DNA of 64,000 nt, from assembly GCA_034769895.1 (NCBI GenBank), contig CM068373.1, positions 283,807,379 through 283,871,378 on the forward strand. Reading direction: 5' to 3'. The notes beneath the pieces were generated by a model. That model was not told where the DNA came from. It made no database searches and saw only the letters and a program-made list of their open reading frames with translations. The DNA is from Magicicada septendecula. Lineage: Eukaryota > Arthropoda > Insecta > Hemiptera > Cicadidae. Below, piece after piece: positions 48,493 through 60,012 of the stretch; position 1 is the first letter of the stretch, and each line of letters opens with the position of its first letter. The position numbers and the translations under genes are program-made.

Positions 48493-50081
48493 TATAAAGA
48501 CCTTTTGTCTATCTATCTATTTTCTGTATATAATGATAGAACAAATCTTACTTACCCGTGACTTTTTACTTTACCTGGGCGCCAGAACAAATCCCAGATA
48601 CAAATGACACGGATTCAGCTTAGCTCAGAGCACAGAGACACACTATCTCAGGATTCGTTCAGTGAGTGGAATATTTAAGGGGAATCGTTACAAATAACTC
48701 TTAAATAATGTTGAAATTTGTTTAATTAATGACTTTGTTATTGAATAAATTTCTTTAAAAGTTAATTTAATGACTTATTGCTAACATAAATCTTATTGGT
48801 TAATGAGTGTGCCTGAAAAGTGAAGATTAAAACGTCCAAACGACCAATTGCTCTTATCTGGTTGATTTAGGGATTATATATCACCCAAACCAGTGATAAA
48901 GAACGGGTCTGCAATAATTTGCACGTTCAATACTACACCTCACTCTCCATTCAACACTCCTATATTACTTTATATCTAATCTTAATAATTAAATACAAAA
49001 TTTGAATTTATATAGTGTCTTTTAAAAATGTTTATTGATTTAATTATTTATTTTGTTATTTTATGTTCATTGATCAATGAATATATTATTTCTTATCTGA
49101 TTTATGCGTCGACCGTAGATAGTAATCAGTAGAGATACTCCTTTTGATGGTTCGGCTCAGAAGAAATGATGTTGACCAATAACGTTGACTGATGACCCTG
49201 GACATTTACAGATGCTGTAGCTACTCTGGTGCACAGGTCACTTCACTGTTAATTAATTAATTATTTATTTATTTATTATTTAATTAATTAATTAGTTATT
49301 ACGCAGCGAGATTATTTATTGAATTTTACTAATTCCTCTACTACTGCGGACCACTTCGCGAACTGTTTATTTAAATAAATACTTTGCGTTGTTTGTGCAA
49401 TTGAGACCGTATTTAACACACGTTTTGCTTATTTAATGCCCGAACGAAGAGTGTCAATTCCCTCATTCTGAGTTAGCGTCTACTCTTAATATAGGGTTGT
49501 GATTGGTTGTTCCAAATAAATCATGTGTTTTTCATTTGAAACAATATCGAACAGGTCGGTCAAACTCTCCTTAACAAGTTTGAGATGGTAGAGAATTTCT
49601 GGCTAATTTCATACTTCCGCTGTTTGCAAATCGTTTGATTACAGGTATTTGCAAACGTGTTTTCAAAGATCTGACCACAGAATATTATTGCTTTGGTCTT
49701 TCTCTGTATGCGTGTGAAAACACCTAATTCGTACCTAGCCTAATTCTCTAGTTATATCTCTTGGCGTTCTTCTTCTGTATAACTTCTTTAAATGTTAATT
49801 ATATTAGTTGATATTTTGGCTACTTATAGAGCTTTAATTGCTGAATACTATGCAGGTTTCAGAATTGCCGTATATTTATTAGTTTTTAAGATATTGCAGT
49901 TTTAATAAATAAAATTAATTGAATAAAATTTCATGTCTGTGCACGCGTCAGTAGTAGCAGTGGCGAGGTTAGACAGAGATGGCTGTGATTATTCCCTATC
50001 TCTCTTGCTTACGCCGCTAGACTAGCACAGTTTGTCACTTTCATATACCGATCTGATAGGTCGACTATATGAATCGTTATA
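48493..50081 (-). mobile_element. 5' LTR of the minus-strand gypsy element
   Basis: 1589 bp, partner of 42454-44046, ending atcgttata next to atatatata. It would hold the promoter; no TATA box was singled out with confidence. Confidence 0.9.
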
Positions 50082-50091
50082 ATATATATAT

Positions 50092-53000
50092 TGTAATGGT
50101 ACATATAACACACCCAACACCAAAGTATCACAAATGGATTAAAAGCCACTATAAATGAATTACTCTACGAAAGTTGAACCTACAAACATGAACAGAGGAA
50201 GTATTATAACCAAAATAGGGGAATAAAATAAACAATGATTTACAAGTAAATGTACAACTGAAGAAAAGAAGACAAGACAACGTACCTAATTACCCAATAG
50301 ATCAAACAGTGAGAAGGAAGCCAATGACAACAACACCAAGAAGAAACTTACTAAGAGTGAGGAAGGAATCAGTGCAAATAAGGAGAAAACATAATCAAGT
50401 CAAACGCCAAAGGGAGATAATATAAATGAGAACAAATTAACATATGAAAATAAATGTATTATTGTTGAAAAAGAAAGTAAAAGTGAGTCAACCAACATGA
50501 TTTAAATCCCTAAGCTGTGACTTGACACTGACAAACGTATTAATCAAATACATTTAATAACAGTACAATACAAACAGAACCCAATAAAATTAACTATTGA
50601 AAACAGAATTTAATAAGGAGAATGAGTACCAGTATGGTAATTGCATAACTAAATAATGTATAAACATTACAAAGGGGCAATGTCCAAAGTACTAATAAAA
50701 AGTTGTAAAGTGGAATTAAAATTGTCAATGACCACTAATTATCAATAATAAGGATTAGGATAATAATCAAATTGAAATCTAGTGATAAACAATAATATAC
50801 CAGTGTTAGATAAGAACAAATAAATCATGCATTATGTAGAAAATTGAAACTGACACTCAACCATTGTTGAGAGACCAAATTACAACATAACCTAATCTGG
50901 CCAACTAGTTTTCAATAAAACAGTAGAAAACTATGACTAAAGTGATGTTAAACCAAAATGTGTTGTAGTATAACATAACTAGGTACTATAAGGAACATTT
51001 AATGTACAAAAGATAATATCTTAAAGAAACATAAATGCTGAATAAATGTAATTTAATATAACCATATGCATCACATAGAATGGTTACCTGATACAGCAAA
51101 AATATCACTTAAACTTGTAATAAAAGAATAGGAACTCAACCTATAACACTGAATAATGCAGAATAACGCTTAGATGAGACAATACAAGGATTATATCCAC
51201 CTAATTAATAATAATAAAACAAATAATAAGTAAACACTAGTAATAACTAGATGCAAGAAGTCTGAGTAACTTCAAACCAATGTAATTGTCAATATAAAGG
51301 CAGAATTAACCACTGAGCAGTACTAACAGTGTTATCAAAACACTGATAAGAAATAAATATACAATAATGAGATGAATGTGAAAGAATTACAACTAACGAA
51401 AAATGTAACATTCAAGGGTAAAAAAACTCATAAAAAAGACTATAATTAAAGTAATAAAAACCAGTAATAAATGAAACTGACACTATCAGAACTGGTAATG
51501 ACCAGTGCATTATGCATAGGCCATAACAAAGTGGTATTATCAACCACTAATATTATGAATTAATTAATAAATAATTAATGTGATAGTAGTCTTAGAGTTT
51601 GACCCTAGGAAAATGAATAATTCATAACTAACCAATCAATAACCATGTGTGAAAAGTTCATAATACAGTACTAATACGTTATCACCATAAACACAGTGAA
51701 TAAAAACAATGTATTTAATGTATTATGTAACATAAGAGATATTATGAATTTATACGAAGTGTGTTTTTATCAACCCCATATCAGAACCATATGATAAGGG
51801 TATGCAAATTACTCGTAATCAAAAGATAGAAACAATGGTAGTTATAAAAATGTTATCTGTGTAATTATAAATAAATTATTTGATTTATAAGAAAAACTAA
51901 TAAATTCCAAGCCCGTGCGCGTGCCTTTGTGACCAGAAAAACCTAATCTCAACCCCAGCGTAGTGAAGAGTCTATTTTGACGAACTTCGCCGAGAGTACA
52001 CGAAATAAAGACAATTAGCCAATCAGAGCTCATTAAAAGGTACGAAGTGCCGAATCCCGACACAAGTAACAACAACAGTTCATCACCAGCAATCGAGGCA
52101 GACTCCACGTGGGCAGAGTGACCATCAAAACATTGAATTGATAGCTGACAGCTGATAACGCATACTAACCTCGAAACTCCTAGTTGAGGTTAGGTCGGAC
52201 TAGAGGGACAGTGAAGTTTATTTTGACAGTGTTCTTTAACGGAGTACATGCGTATAGGCAGTGTGTGAAAAGAATTAATAAATATTAAATCAAGTGTTTT
52301 TAATTTTTGAAAATTAAAAAAGTTTGTGATAGTGATACTTCGAGTCAACGGTACACGCAAGTATCAGTGCCAATGGTTATTATATTGTATAAAAAAGTAA
52401 TTAATCAAATAAAGAACGCTACTAATTTGATTTATCCAAGTTAAATAAAATATAGCCCTATTTCTATACGAAAAGGGACTTTACCAATTGAATAAACATT
52501 AAGCAACGAAAGCGTTGACTAATAACAATTTTGACTTTCTAGCTTAAAATCAATTGTAATATTTTATAAAGAGACATTTAATAATCAATGAGGGAACCAA
52601 TGAACCCTAACATTTAATAATTTTAGATTAATATTGTGTTTAATTGTAGAACCTTAACTCAATGTAACATACGAGTTAACCCTAGTGGTAGATGATTTTT
52701 AATTACCTGTACTTTGTTTATATCCACTTTTAGGAGATAATTCATGAAAATATCACTGAATTTAATTAATAAAAATGTTATATGAAATAAGTAATGCAGT
52801 CAAGGAAGCATTAATCAATTAATATCAAACAAGTAAGGTTACGATGAACCCTAGTTAACCTCAATTTCAATTAATGAACAATCGTTAAAATTTTGTGTTA
52901 TGTTAAAGAAACAAAGGATATTTTTTATTCTCCGCCTACTCATGATTACAGTAGTGCATTTCTGTAGTTAAAGTGTATCTTGCAGACTAAAAGAACTTGC

Positions 53001-53595
53001 GATTCTTTTAAAGAAAAATAACTAAATTGTTTACATCCAGACATAGTCGATTATTAGATTCAGTCTGACCACCCTGAGATTTTAATTATTTTAAGAGTCC
53101 ATACTCGAAATTAATTGTTTTTAAAAGAAAATGAATGAAATAATTGTATGACAATAATTATTCAAATTGAGTTCAATAAATAAGCATTATTTCACAAATG
53201 ACAAAAGTGTTGACTATCATTGTAAATAAATAGACTTGCAGCTTAGGTGAACGACAGCAACGGTTGGTACCAGACGCCAGAGCGAGAATTTGAATCTAAT
53301 GATTCTCGCCAGTAATATTCTCGCACATTACTAGCATACAACCACCACTAGTAAGTATGGTATAAATGTTATACTTATTGCAGGATTACACCGTTCGAAT
53401 CACCTCATCGCATAGCAGAAGAGTCAACGTAAACCATTCGACAACGAGCTCACAACATTAAAAAACAATACAAATTTTAAAATTCAATAATAATAATAAT
53501 ACTTAGATAAAATTTTAACCCGTACGACACACGGCTTATTACAAAATGACGCCAACAACGTGTGGCATTTAAACCATAGGAATCAGAAGATTATT

Positions 53596-53598
<3 letters not shown>
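50092..53598 (+). mobile_element. Long LTR with trace of primer-binding site, in (TA)n
   Basis: It starts TGTAATGGTAC and ends GATTATTACA, flanked by atat at 50088-50091 and 53599-53602. About 3.5 kb of A-rich non-coding sequence. Near the right end, ggcttattaca is followed by aaatgacgccaacaacgtg, which looks like an LTR end plus primer-binding site. Then only about 40 bp remain before the final attaca. So most of the internal part and the second LTR may have been deleted. No domain in any frame. Confidence 0.6.

Positions 53599-53630
<32 letters not shown>
53599..53630. repeat. (TA)n microsatellite, right target side
   Basis: Continuation of the TA tract that links Penelope copies 2 and 3 and was split by two LTR insertions. 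Confidence 0.88.
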
Positions 53631-53632
<2 letters not shown>

Positions 53633-55990
53633 TTTTATATATAAGTAACTCGATGTGTCTTGCAGTAATTATATAATTTGTGATGTTTTCAATTTGTTTC
53701 TTCTGCAAGTAGTATAATTTCGTATATTCTTTTTAACACCTGACGCACGTTTCACTGAAAAATATCAGTATCATCAGAGGTTTCTAAGTAAATTAATAAC
53801 AATCGAAATAATTCTATTAATATAAAATTAACGAATACTCGAATTTGTATCTATTTTAATGAAAAATAAAATAACTGATAATCGATTTAGGTCAATTAGT
53901 TAACGATTGTTTTAATATTTATTTTCTTCAGCAGCTGTTTTCTCGGTTACATTTGAAATTTTGTTGTTTATATTTTATTCATTTTTATTTTTAGTAAATT
54001 TATAATTTTAAATAGATCGTCTTGTTTTGTTTTTATTTGGGTTTGTTCTTTAATTAATAAATTATTGTTATTGTGTTTGTAAATGTTAAGATTTTCCCAA
54101 ATATTCATTTTTTGACCTTTTTGTATGTTTTTAATTCATTTTATATTTTCAATGTTTGGAAGCTGGTGGTTATTATTTAGACAATGTGTGGCTAAATTAG
54201 ATTTATAAATATTTGGTTTTAAATATGCATTGCGGTGTTGAACGAATCTATCTCGTAGTTTTTTCTTCGTTTGGCCCACGTAAAATGTATTGTAATCTGG
54301 ACATTCTATTTTATATATTCCATTTTTATTGTGAGTATTGGATTTAGTTTTAGGTTTTATTTTATTAAAAATTATATTATCTGTATTATAAGATATTTTT
54401 AAGAGAGTATCTTTAAATATTTTATTTAGTTTTTGAGATATATTTCCGTAATAAGTGAAGGTTGTATATTTTATATTACGTATTATTAATAGGTGAATTT
54501 TTAAATGTAGTGTTTTTAGGAATTTTATTAGTGATTTTATGTTTAATTTTATTTTCTAATTTATTAACAGTTTTTATTTTGTATCCATTTTTATATTTGT
54601 TGGATAATTTTCTTTATTTGTTTCTTTCTGTGTTATTTAATGGGATCCTAAGCATTCAGTAAATCATGGAATTAAATACTGCCATTTTGTGTTGGGGAGG
54701 ATGATTAGAAGTATTTGGTATTACTAAGTAATTTTGAGAAGGTTTCCTGTATATTGAGTATTCAAAATTTGTTTCATTTTTCTTTATTGTTAAGTCTAAA
54801 TAATTTAATTTATTATTAGATTCTTCTTCTAACGTGAATTTTATTTTGGAATGTAAATTATTTATGGAGTTGAATATTTTATTTATATTTATACCATTGT
54901 TTTGGGAAATGTACAGAGTGTCATCAACGTATCTAAAATAACATCCTAATGGGTCGTTTAATTTTATTATATTTATTATTTTTCGTCGAGTTTTTGTAGG
55001 AAGATTTCTGATATGATAGCGGAGGTTGGGGCTCCCATAGCAAGGCCATCTGTTTGATAGTACAATTTGTTGTTGTATTGAAAATAATTTTGATTTAAAA
55101 TTACTTTTAAAGTATTAGTTAACTGTTTAATGTATGTGTTACTTTCGTTATTTGTTTTCAGATTATTCATTATAATATTTATAGTTTCTTCAATGGGAAT
55201 GTTTGTATACATGTTTGATATGTCGAATGAATATAATTTTGTATTTCTGTTTACTTCTACGTTTATTGGTTGTTCCGTGAGTTCGATACCATTTTTTATA
55301 TTGTGTTTTGCTGGAAGTTCAATTTTATGTTTTAAGATTTGAGTTAGTAATTTTGATATTTTATAATTTGGTGCGGTCCTAGCCTTTATTAAAGGTCTGA
55401 TAGGTTTATTGATTTTGTGTAATTTTATTAAAGAATTTAATTTTGGTGCACAAGGATTATCCACTTTATATTTAATGGAGTCTTTAGGATTTATGATTTG
55501 GTTACTATTTTTTAGTATATTTGTTATTTGTGTTTGATATTTATTTGTGGGATCTTTATTTAATGTTATGCAATTATTATTAACTATAACTTCTTCTGTT
55601 TTATCGTCTAAATCTTTCTGAGAAATTATTATTGTACTATTACTCTTATCAGCTTTGGTTAAAGTGAGGTTATTAGTCGTTAGTTTCTGTTTTATGTTAT
55701 TAATTGTTTTATTTTGTTTATTCTTATTTATAATATGATGATTTTGGTTATTATATTTTTTGATATGTTTTATTATTTCCATTGAGGCTTCTGTTCTTGT
55801 TTTATCTTGTTTTTCTTGTTCTACATTATTAATTGCGTTTTCAGTTTCGACTATGGTATTATCTATTCCATGTTTGTTTACATTTTTAAGATTTGTTTTG
55901 TTTGATGTTTCTAGGGCAGCTATTATTATAAATAATTTTATAATGTACTTCTCCCTCTTTTTTTCTGGGAGTAATCATTTTGCGTCTTCA
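53631..55990 (-). mobile_element. Penelope-like element copy 3 (- strand), nearly full length
   Basis: The frame at 55782-54976 (open further upstream to about 55950) encodes the Penelope RT: KADKSNSTIIIS, KLHKINKPIRPLI, SFDISNMYTNIPIEETI, and GLAMGAPTSAIISEIFLQ. A frameshift follows LDEK. The next pieces are CYFRYVDDTLYIS (catalytic YVDD), LNYLDLTI, YRKPSQ, NHPPQHKMA, and the GIY-YIG region around 54240-54330 with a GIYKIECPDYNTFYVGQTK-like reading. More breaks lie at about 54470-54660. Sense-oriented hammerhead at 53738-53781. An RT-plus-GIY-YIG Penelope of animal type. Confidence 0.88.
53738..53781 (-). ncRNA. Hammerhead ribozyme, Penelope copy 3
   Basis: Same sequence as in copies 1 and 2: CTGATGA (+ strand 53771-53777), actga/tcagt stem, GAAA, GUC, stem I ACCT/AGGT. 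Core intact. Confidence 0.8.
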
Positions 55991-56562
55991 AAGCTGACTT
56001 TATTTTAAAAAAAAACATAGCGTGTAAAACGTACTACACACAAAGACGACAATGTAACGCATATAGTTAGAAAAACTATTAAACAAAGTAAGCTAAGTAA
56101 GTAAAACAATTTAACTTTGTAATAGGCTGTAGCAGTGTCTGTTGACTACGAGATTGTCCTGGCAAGCGACGTCTCTGTACAACACTAGCTGACGGAGCTT
56201 GTTACACAACAAACGACTGGTCGAAGAAGACGCGAAACAAGAGTCGGAGAATCTCCTAAAAGAGGAGGAACCGGATGTGGCCCACCAACTCCATACGGAT
56301 CTCAGGTCACACACACCAACTCTCAGAAAGACCAGTTTAGAGAAAATCTACCTTAATTGGGTCAACAACAACCACCACAAAACCATTCCTCAACTCATGG
56401 TCATCGGGGTAGGGGGCAGAAGCTCCGGCGATCCACAGGAAGCAAATTGATGTCCATTTTTTCGGCTTGCACGCGTTATGTTGGTGTGGGTTTCGGCACT
56501 TTCCATTTAAAAAGCGTGCAAATGTAAGAAAATAAACACAAGTGAGGCCAGAAAAAACGCGA

Positions 56563-56602
<40 letters not shown>

Positions 56603-56837
56603 TTCCCTGCCTTTTTATTGCTGTAGTTATAATAATAAAATGGAAACGTAAACATTACATAACTGAAATATGCTTACCTGCCACGAACGATATATTATTT
56701 TATACATGTATATTAACTCATACACAATTTACATTAAAATGAAAAAATTATAATTTTATTGCCTGGCAACAAAATTATTTTATTTTTAACAATTACCATT
56801 GTTTCAAAAAGTTTAAATGAATTTTCAAGTATTTTAC
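55991..56837. other. Spacer without recognised gene
   Basis: An 83-codon + frame at 56199-56450 (Glu-rich, then QLMVIGVGGRSSGD) has no domain I recognise. A (GT)n tract lies at about 56565-56600. Confidence 0.4.
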
Positions 56838-57625
56838 TGTTGTTAAAACATAAAAGGTTGCAGGTAAACTACCCCTTCCTCTTACCCGATCTTCAACAAA
56901 ATCGGAAGTCCTTGAGATGACTACAATTCAGGGACGTATGCAAAAAATTATTTGATTCTGTTTGAATTTGCGGCTGCTATCGTTTGCCATAGAAAATACC
57001 CTTGATAAAACAACGTTGCAAGTAAACTACCCCTTCCCCTTAACCGATCTTCACCAAACACAATAGGTATTGAGTACTCTACAAATCAGGGCTGTATGCA
57101 AAAAATTATTTGATTCTGTTTGAATTTGCGGCTGTTATCGTTTGCCATATCAAATACCCTTGTTGAAAAAAACGTTGCAGGTAAACTACCCCTTTCCCTT
57201 AACCGATCTTCACCAAAAACAATAGGTCTTGAGACCTCTATAATTTAGGGCGGTATGCAAATGACCGTTTGATTCTGTTTGAATTTGCGGCTATCGTTTG
57301 CCATAGAAAATACCCTTGTTAAAACATAAAACGTTGAAGGTAAACTACCCCTTTCCCTTAACCGATCTTCATAGGTCTTGAGAACTCTACAATTCAGGGC
57401 TGTATGCGAAACATTATTTGATTCTGTTGAATTTGCGGCTGTTATCGTTTGCCAAAAACAAAAAATTTCCCTTGATATAAAAAAACCGTTGCAGGTAAAC
57501 TACCCCTTTCCCTCAACCGATCTTCACCAAAAACAATAGGTCGTGAGTATTCTACAAATCAGGGCTGTATGCAAAAAATTATTTGATTCTGTTTGAATTT
57601 GCGGCTGTTAGCGTTTGCCAAAAAA
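56838..57625 (+). repeat. Satellite-like array, five units of 155-159 bp
   Basis: taaactaccccttcc recurs at about 56865, 57023, 57182, 57341 and 57496. Each unit continues with ttaaccgatcttcacc, a caataggt block and ttgattctgtttgaatttgc. Units are similar but not identical, with small deletions. A single unit lies at 17630-17945. Confidence 0.88.
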
Positions 57626-57634
57626 AAATCTACA

Positions 57635-57671
<37 letters not shown>

Positions 57672-57904
57672 TTCGGAAAACGATTTTTTTTCATGTTTTG
57701 AGTGTAGTACAATCAGAATCTGCAATAATCTCGAACACGATTTTTTTTGCCATCACCATACTTCCATATCCTTAAGGAATATGGAAGTAGAAATGACTTT
57801 TTTTCATGTTTTGAGTGTAGTACAATCAGAATCTGCAATAATCTCGAACACGATTTTTTTTTGCCATCACCATACTTCCATTTCCTTAAGGAACATGGAA
57901 GTAA
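57626..57904. repeat. (CA)n tract and a 115-bp tandem duplication
   Basis: (CA)n at about 57637-57669, then catgttttgagtgtagtac through ccatcaccatacttccat twice (about 57692-57770 and 57805-57885). Each copy ends in a short ccttaaggaa.atgg inverted pair. The second copy abuts Penelope copy 4. Confidence 0.8.
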
Positions 57905-59990
57905 AATATAATAACCAAAATCATCATATATAAACAAAAATAAACAAAATAAAACCATTAATAACATAAAACAGAAACTAACGACTAATAACCTCACTTT
58001 AACCAAAGCTGATAAGAGTAATAGTACAATAATAATTTCTCAGAAAGATTTAGACGATAAAACAGAAGAATTTATAGTTAATAATAATTGCATAACATTA
58101 AATAAAGATCCCACAAATAAATATCAAACACAAATAACAAATATACTAAAAAATAGTAACCAAATCATAAATCCTAAAGACTCCATTAAATATAAAGTGG
58201 ATAATCCTTGTGCACCAAAATTAAATTCTTTAATAAAATTACACAAGATCAATAAACCTATCAGACCTTTAATAAAGGCTAGGACCGCACCAAATTATAA
58301 AATATCAAAATTACTAACTCAAATCTTAAAACATAAAATTGAACTTCCAGCAAAACACAATATAAAAAATAGTATCGAACTCACGGAACAACCAATAAAC
58401 GTAGAAGTAAACAGAAATACAAAATTATATTCATTCGACATATCAAACATGTAAACAAACATTCCCATTGAAGAAACTATAAATATTATAATGAATAATC
58501 TGAAAACAAATAACGAAAGTAACACATACATTAAACAGTTAACTAATACTTTAAAAGTAATTTTAAATCAAAATTATTTTCAATACAACAACAAATTGTA
58601 CTATCAAACAGATGGCCTTGCTATGGGAGCCCCAACCTCCGCTATCATATCAGAAATCTTCCTACAAAAACTCGACGAAAAATAATAAATATAATAAAAT
58701 TAAACGACCCATTAGGATGTTATTTTAGATACGTTGATGACACTCTGTACATTTCCCAAAACAATGGTATAAATATAAATAAAATATTCAACTCCATAAA
58801 TAATTTACATTCCAAAATAAAATTCACGTTAGAAGAAGAATCTAATAATAAATTAAATTATTTAGACTTAACAATAAAGAAAAATGAAACAAATTTTGAA
58901 TACTCAATATACAGGAAACCTTCTCAAAATTACTTAGTAATACCAAATACTTCTAATCATCCTCCCCAACACAAAATGGCAGTATTTAATTCCATGATTT
59001 ACCGAATGCTTAGGATCCCATTAAATAACACAGAAAGAAACAAATAAAGAAAATTATCCAACAAATAGCAGTTAAAAATGGATACAAAATAAAAACTATT
59101 AATAAATTAGAAAATAAAATTAAACATAAAATCACTAATAAAATTCCTAAAAACACTACATTTAAAAATTCACCTATTAATAATACCTAATATAAAATAT
59201 ACAACCTTCACTTATTACGGAAATATAACTCAAAAACTAAATAAAATATTTAAAGATACTATTTTAAAAATATCTTATAATACAGATAATATAATTTTTA
59301 ATAAAATAAAACCTAAAACTAAATCCAATACTCACAATAAAAATGGAATATATAAAATAGAATGTCCAGATTGCAATAAATTTTACGTGGGCCAAACGAA
59401 GAAAAAACTACGAGATAGATTCGTTCAACACCGCAATGCATATTTAAAACCAAATATTTATAAATCTAATTTAGCCACACATTGTCTAAAAAATAACCAC
59501 CACCTTCCAAACATTGAAAATATAAAATTAATTAAAAACATACAAAAAGGTCAAAAAATGAATATTTGGGAAAATCTTAACATTTACAAACACAATAACA
59601 ATAATTTATTAATTAAAGAACAAACCCAAAAAAAAAAAACAAGACGATCTATTTAAAATTATAAATTTACTAAAAAATAAAAATGAATAAAATATAAACA
59701 TCAAAATTTCAAATATAACCGAGAAAACAGCTGCTGAAGAAAATAAACATTAAAACAATTGTTTACTAATCGACCTAAATCGATTATCAGTTATTTTATT
59801 TTACATTAAAATCGATACAAATTCGATTATTCGTTAATTTTATATTAATAGGATTATTTCGATTGTTATTAATTTACTTAGAAACCTCTGATGATACTGA
59901 TATTTTTCAGTGAAACGTGCGGCAGGTGTTAAAAAGAATATACGAAATTATACTACTTGCAGAAGAAACAAATTGAAAACATCACAAATT
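57905..59990 (+). mobile_element. Penelope-like element copy 4 (+ strand), inverted partner of copy 3
   Basis: Reverse-complement match to 55765-53650 at very high identity. The RT reading frame has the same break after LDEK (58679) as copy 3, plus its own stop within the SNMYTNIP motif (about 58452). The GIY-YIG part at 59340-59650 (YVGQTKKKLRDRF, LKNNHHLPNIENI) is open. The 5' end is cut at 57905. Confidence 0.88.
59884..59927 (+). ncRNA. Hammerhead motif, Penelope copy 4, cleavage site mutated
   Basis: CTGATGA, actga/tcagt and GAAA are intact, but the triplet reads GGC instead of GUC, so cleavage should be lost. Confidence 0.7.
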
Positions 59991-60012
59991 ATATATATAT
60001 ATATATATATAT
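59991..60012. repeat. (TA)n microsatellite
   Basis: AT tract between Penelope copy 4 and the next Penelope family. Confidence 0.85.

Larger units (their letters stand above)
42454..50081 (-). mobile_element. Ty3/gypsy-type LTR element, - strand, both LTRs present, non-autonomous
   Basis: Order on the minus strand: LTR (50081-48493), primer-binding site, gag, protease, RT, RNase H, integrase zinc domain only, polypurine tract, LTR (44046-42454). The LTRs are about 98 percent alike by eye, so insertion is relatively recent, yet the coding part has several frameshifts and lacks the integrase core. It probably moved with proteins supplied in trans, or decayed fast. It sits in a (TA)n tract between inverted Penelope copies. 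No envelope-like gene is present. Confidence 0.88.

Noticed and set aside
56199-56450. 83-codon + ORF with Glu-rich start
   Set aside because: I could not link it to a family, splice structure or transposon; kept only as part of an unassigned spacer.
56838-57625. CRISPR-like array
   Set aside because: Whole 155-159-bp units are repeated with no short repeat/unique spacer pattern, in a eukaryotic genome.
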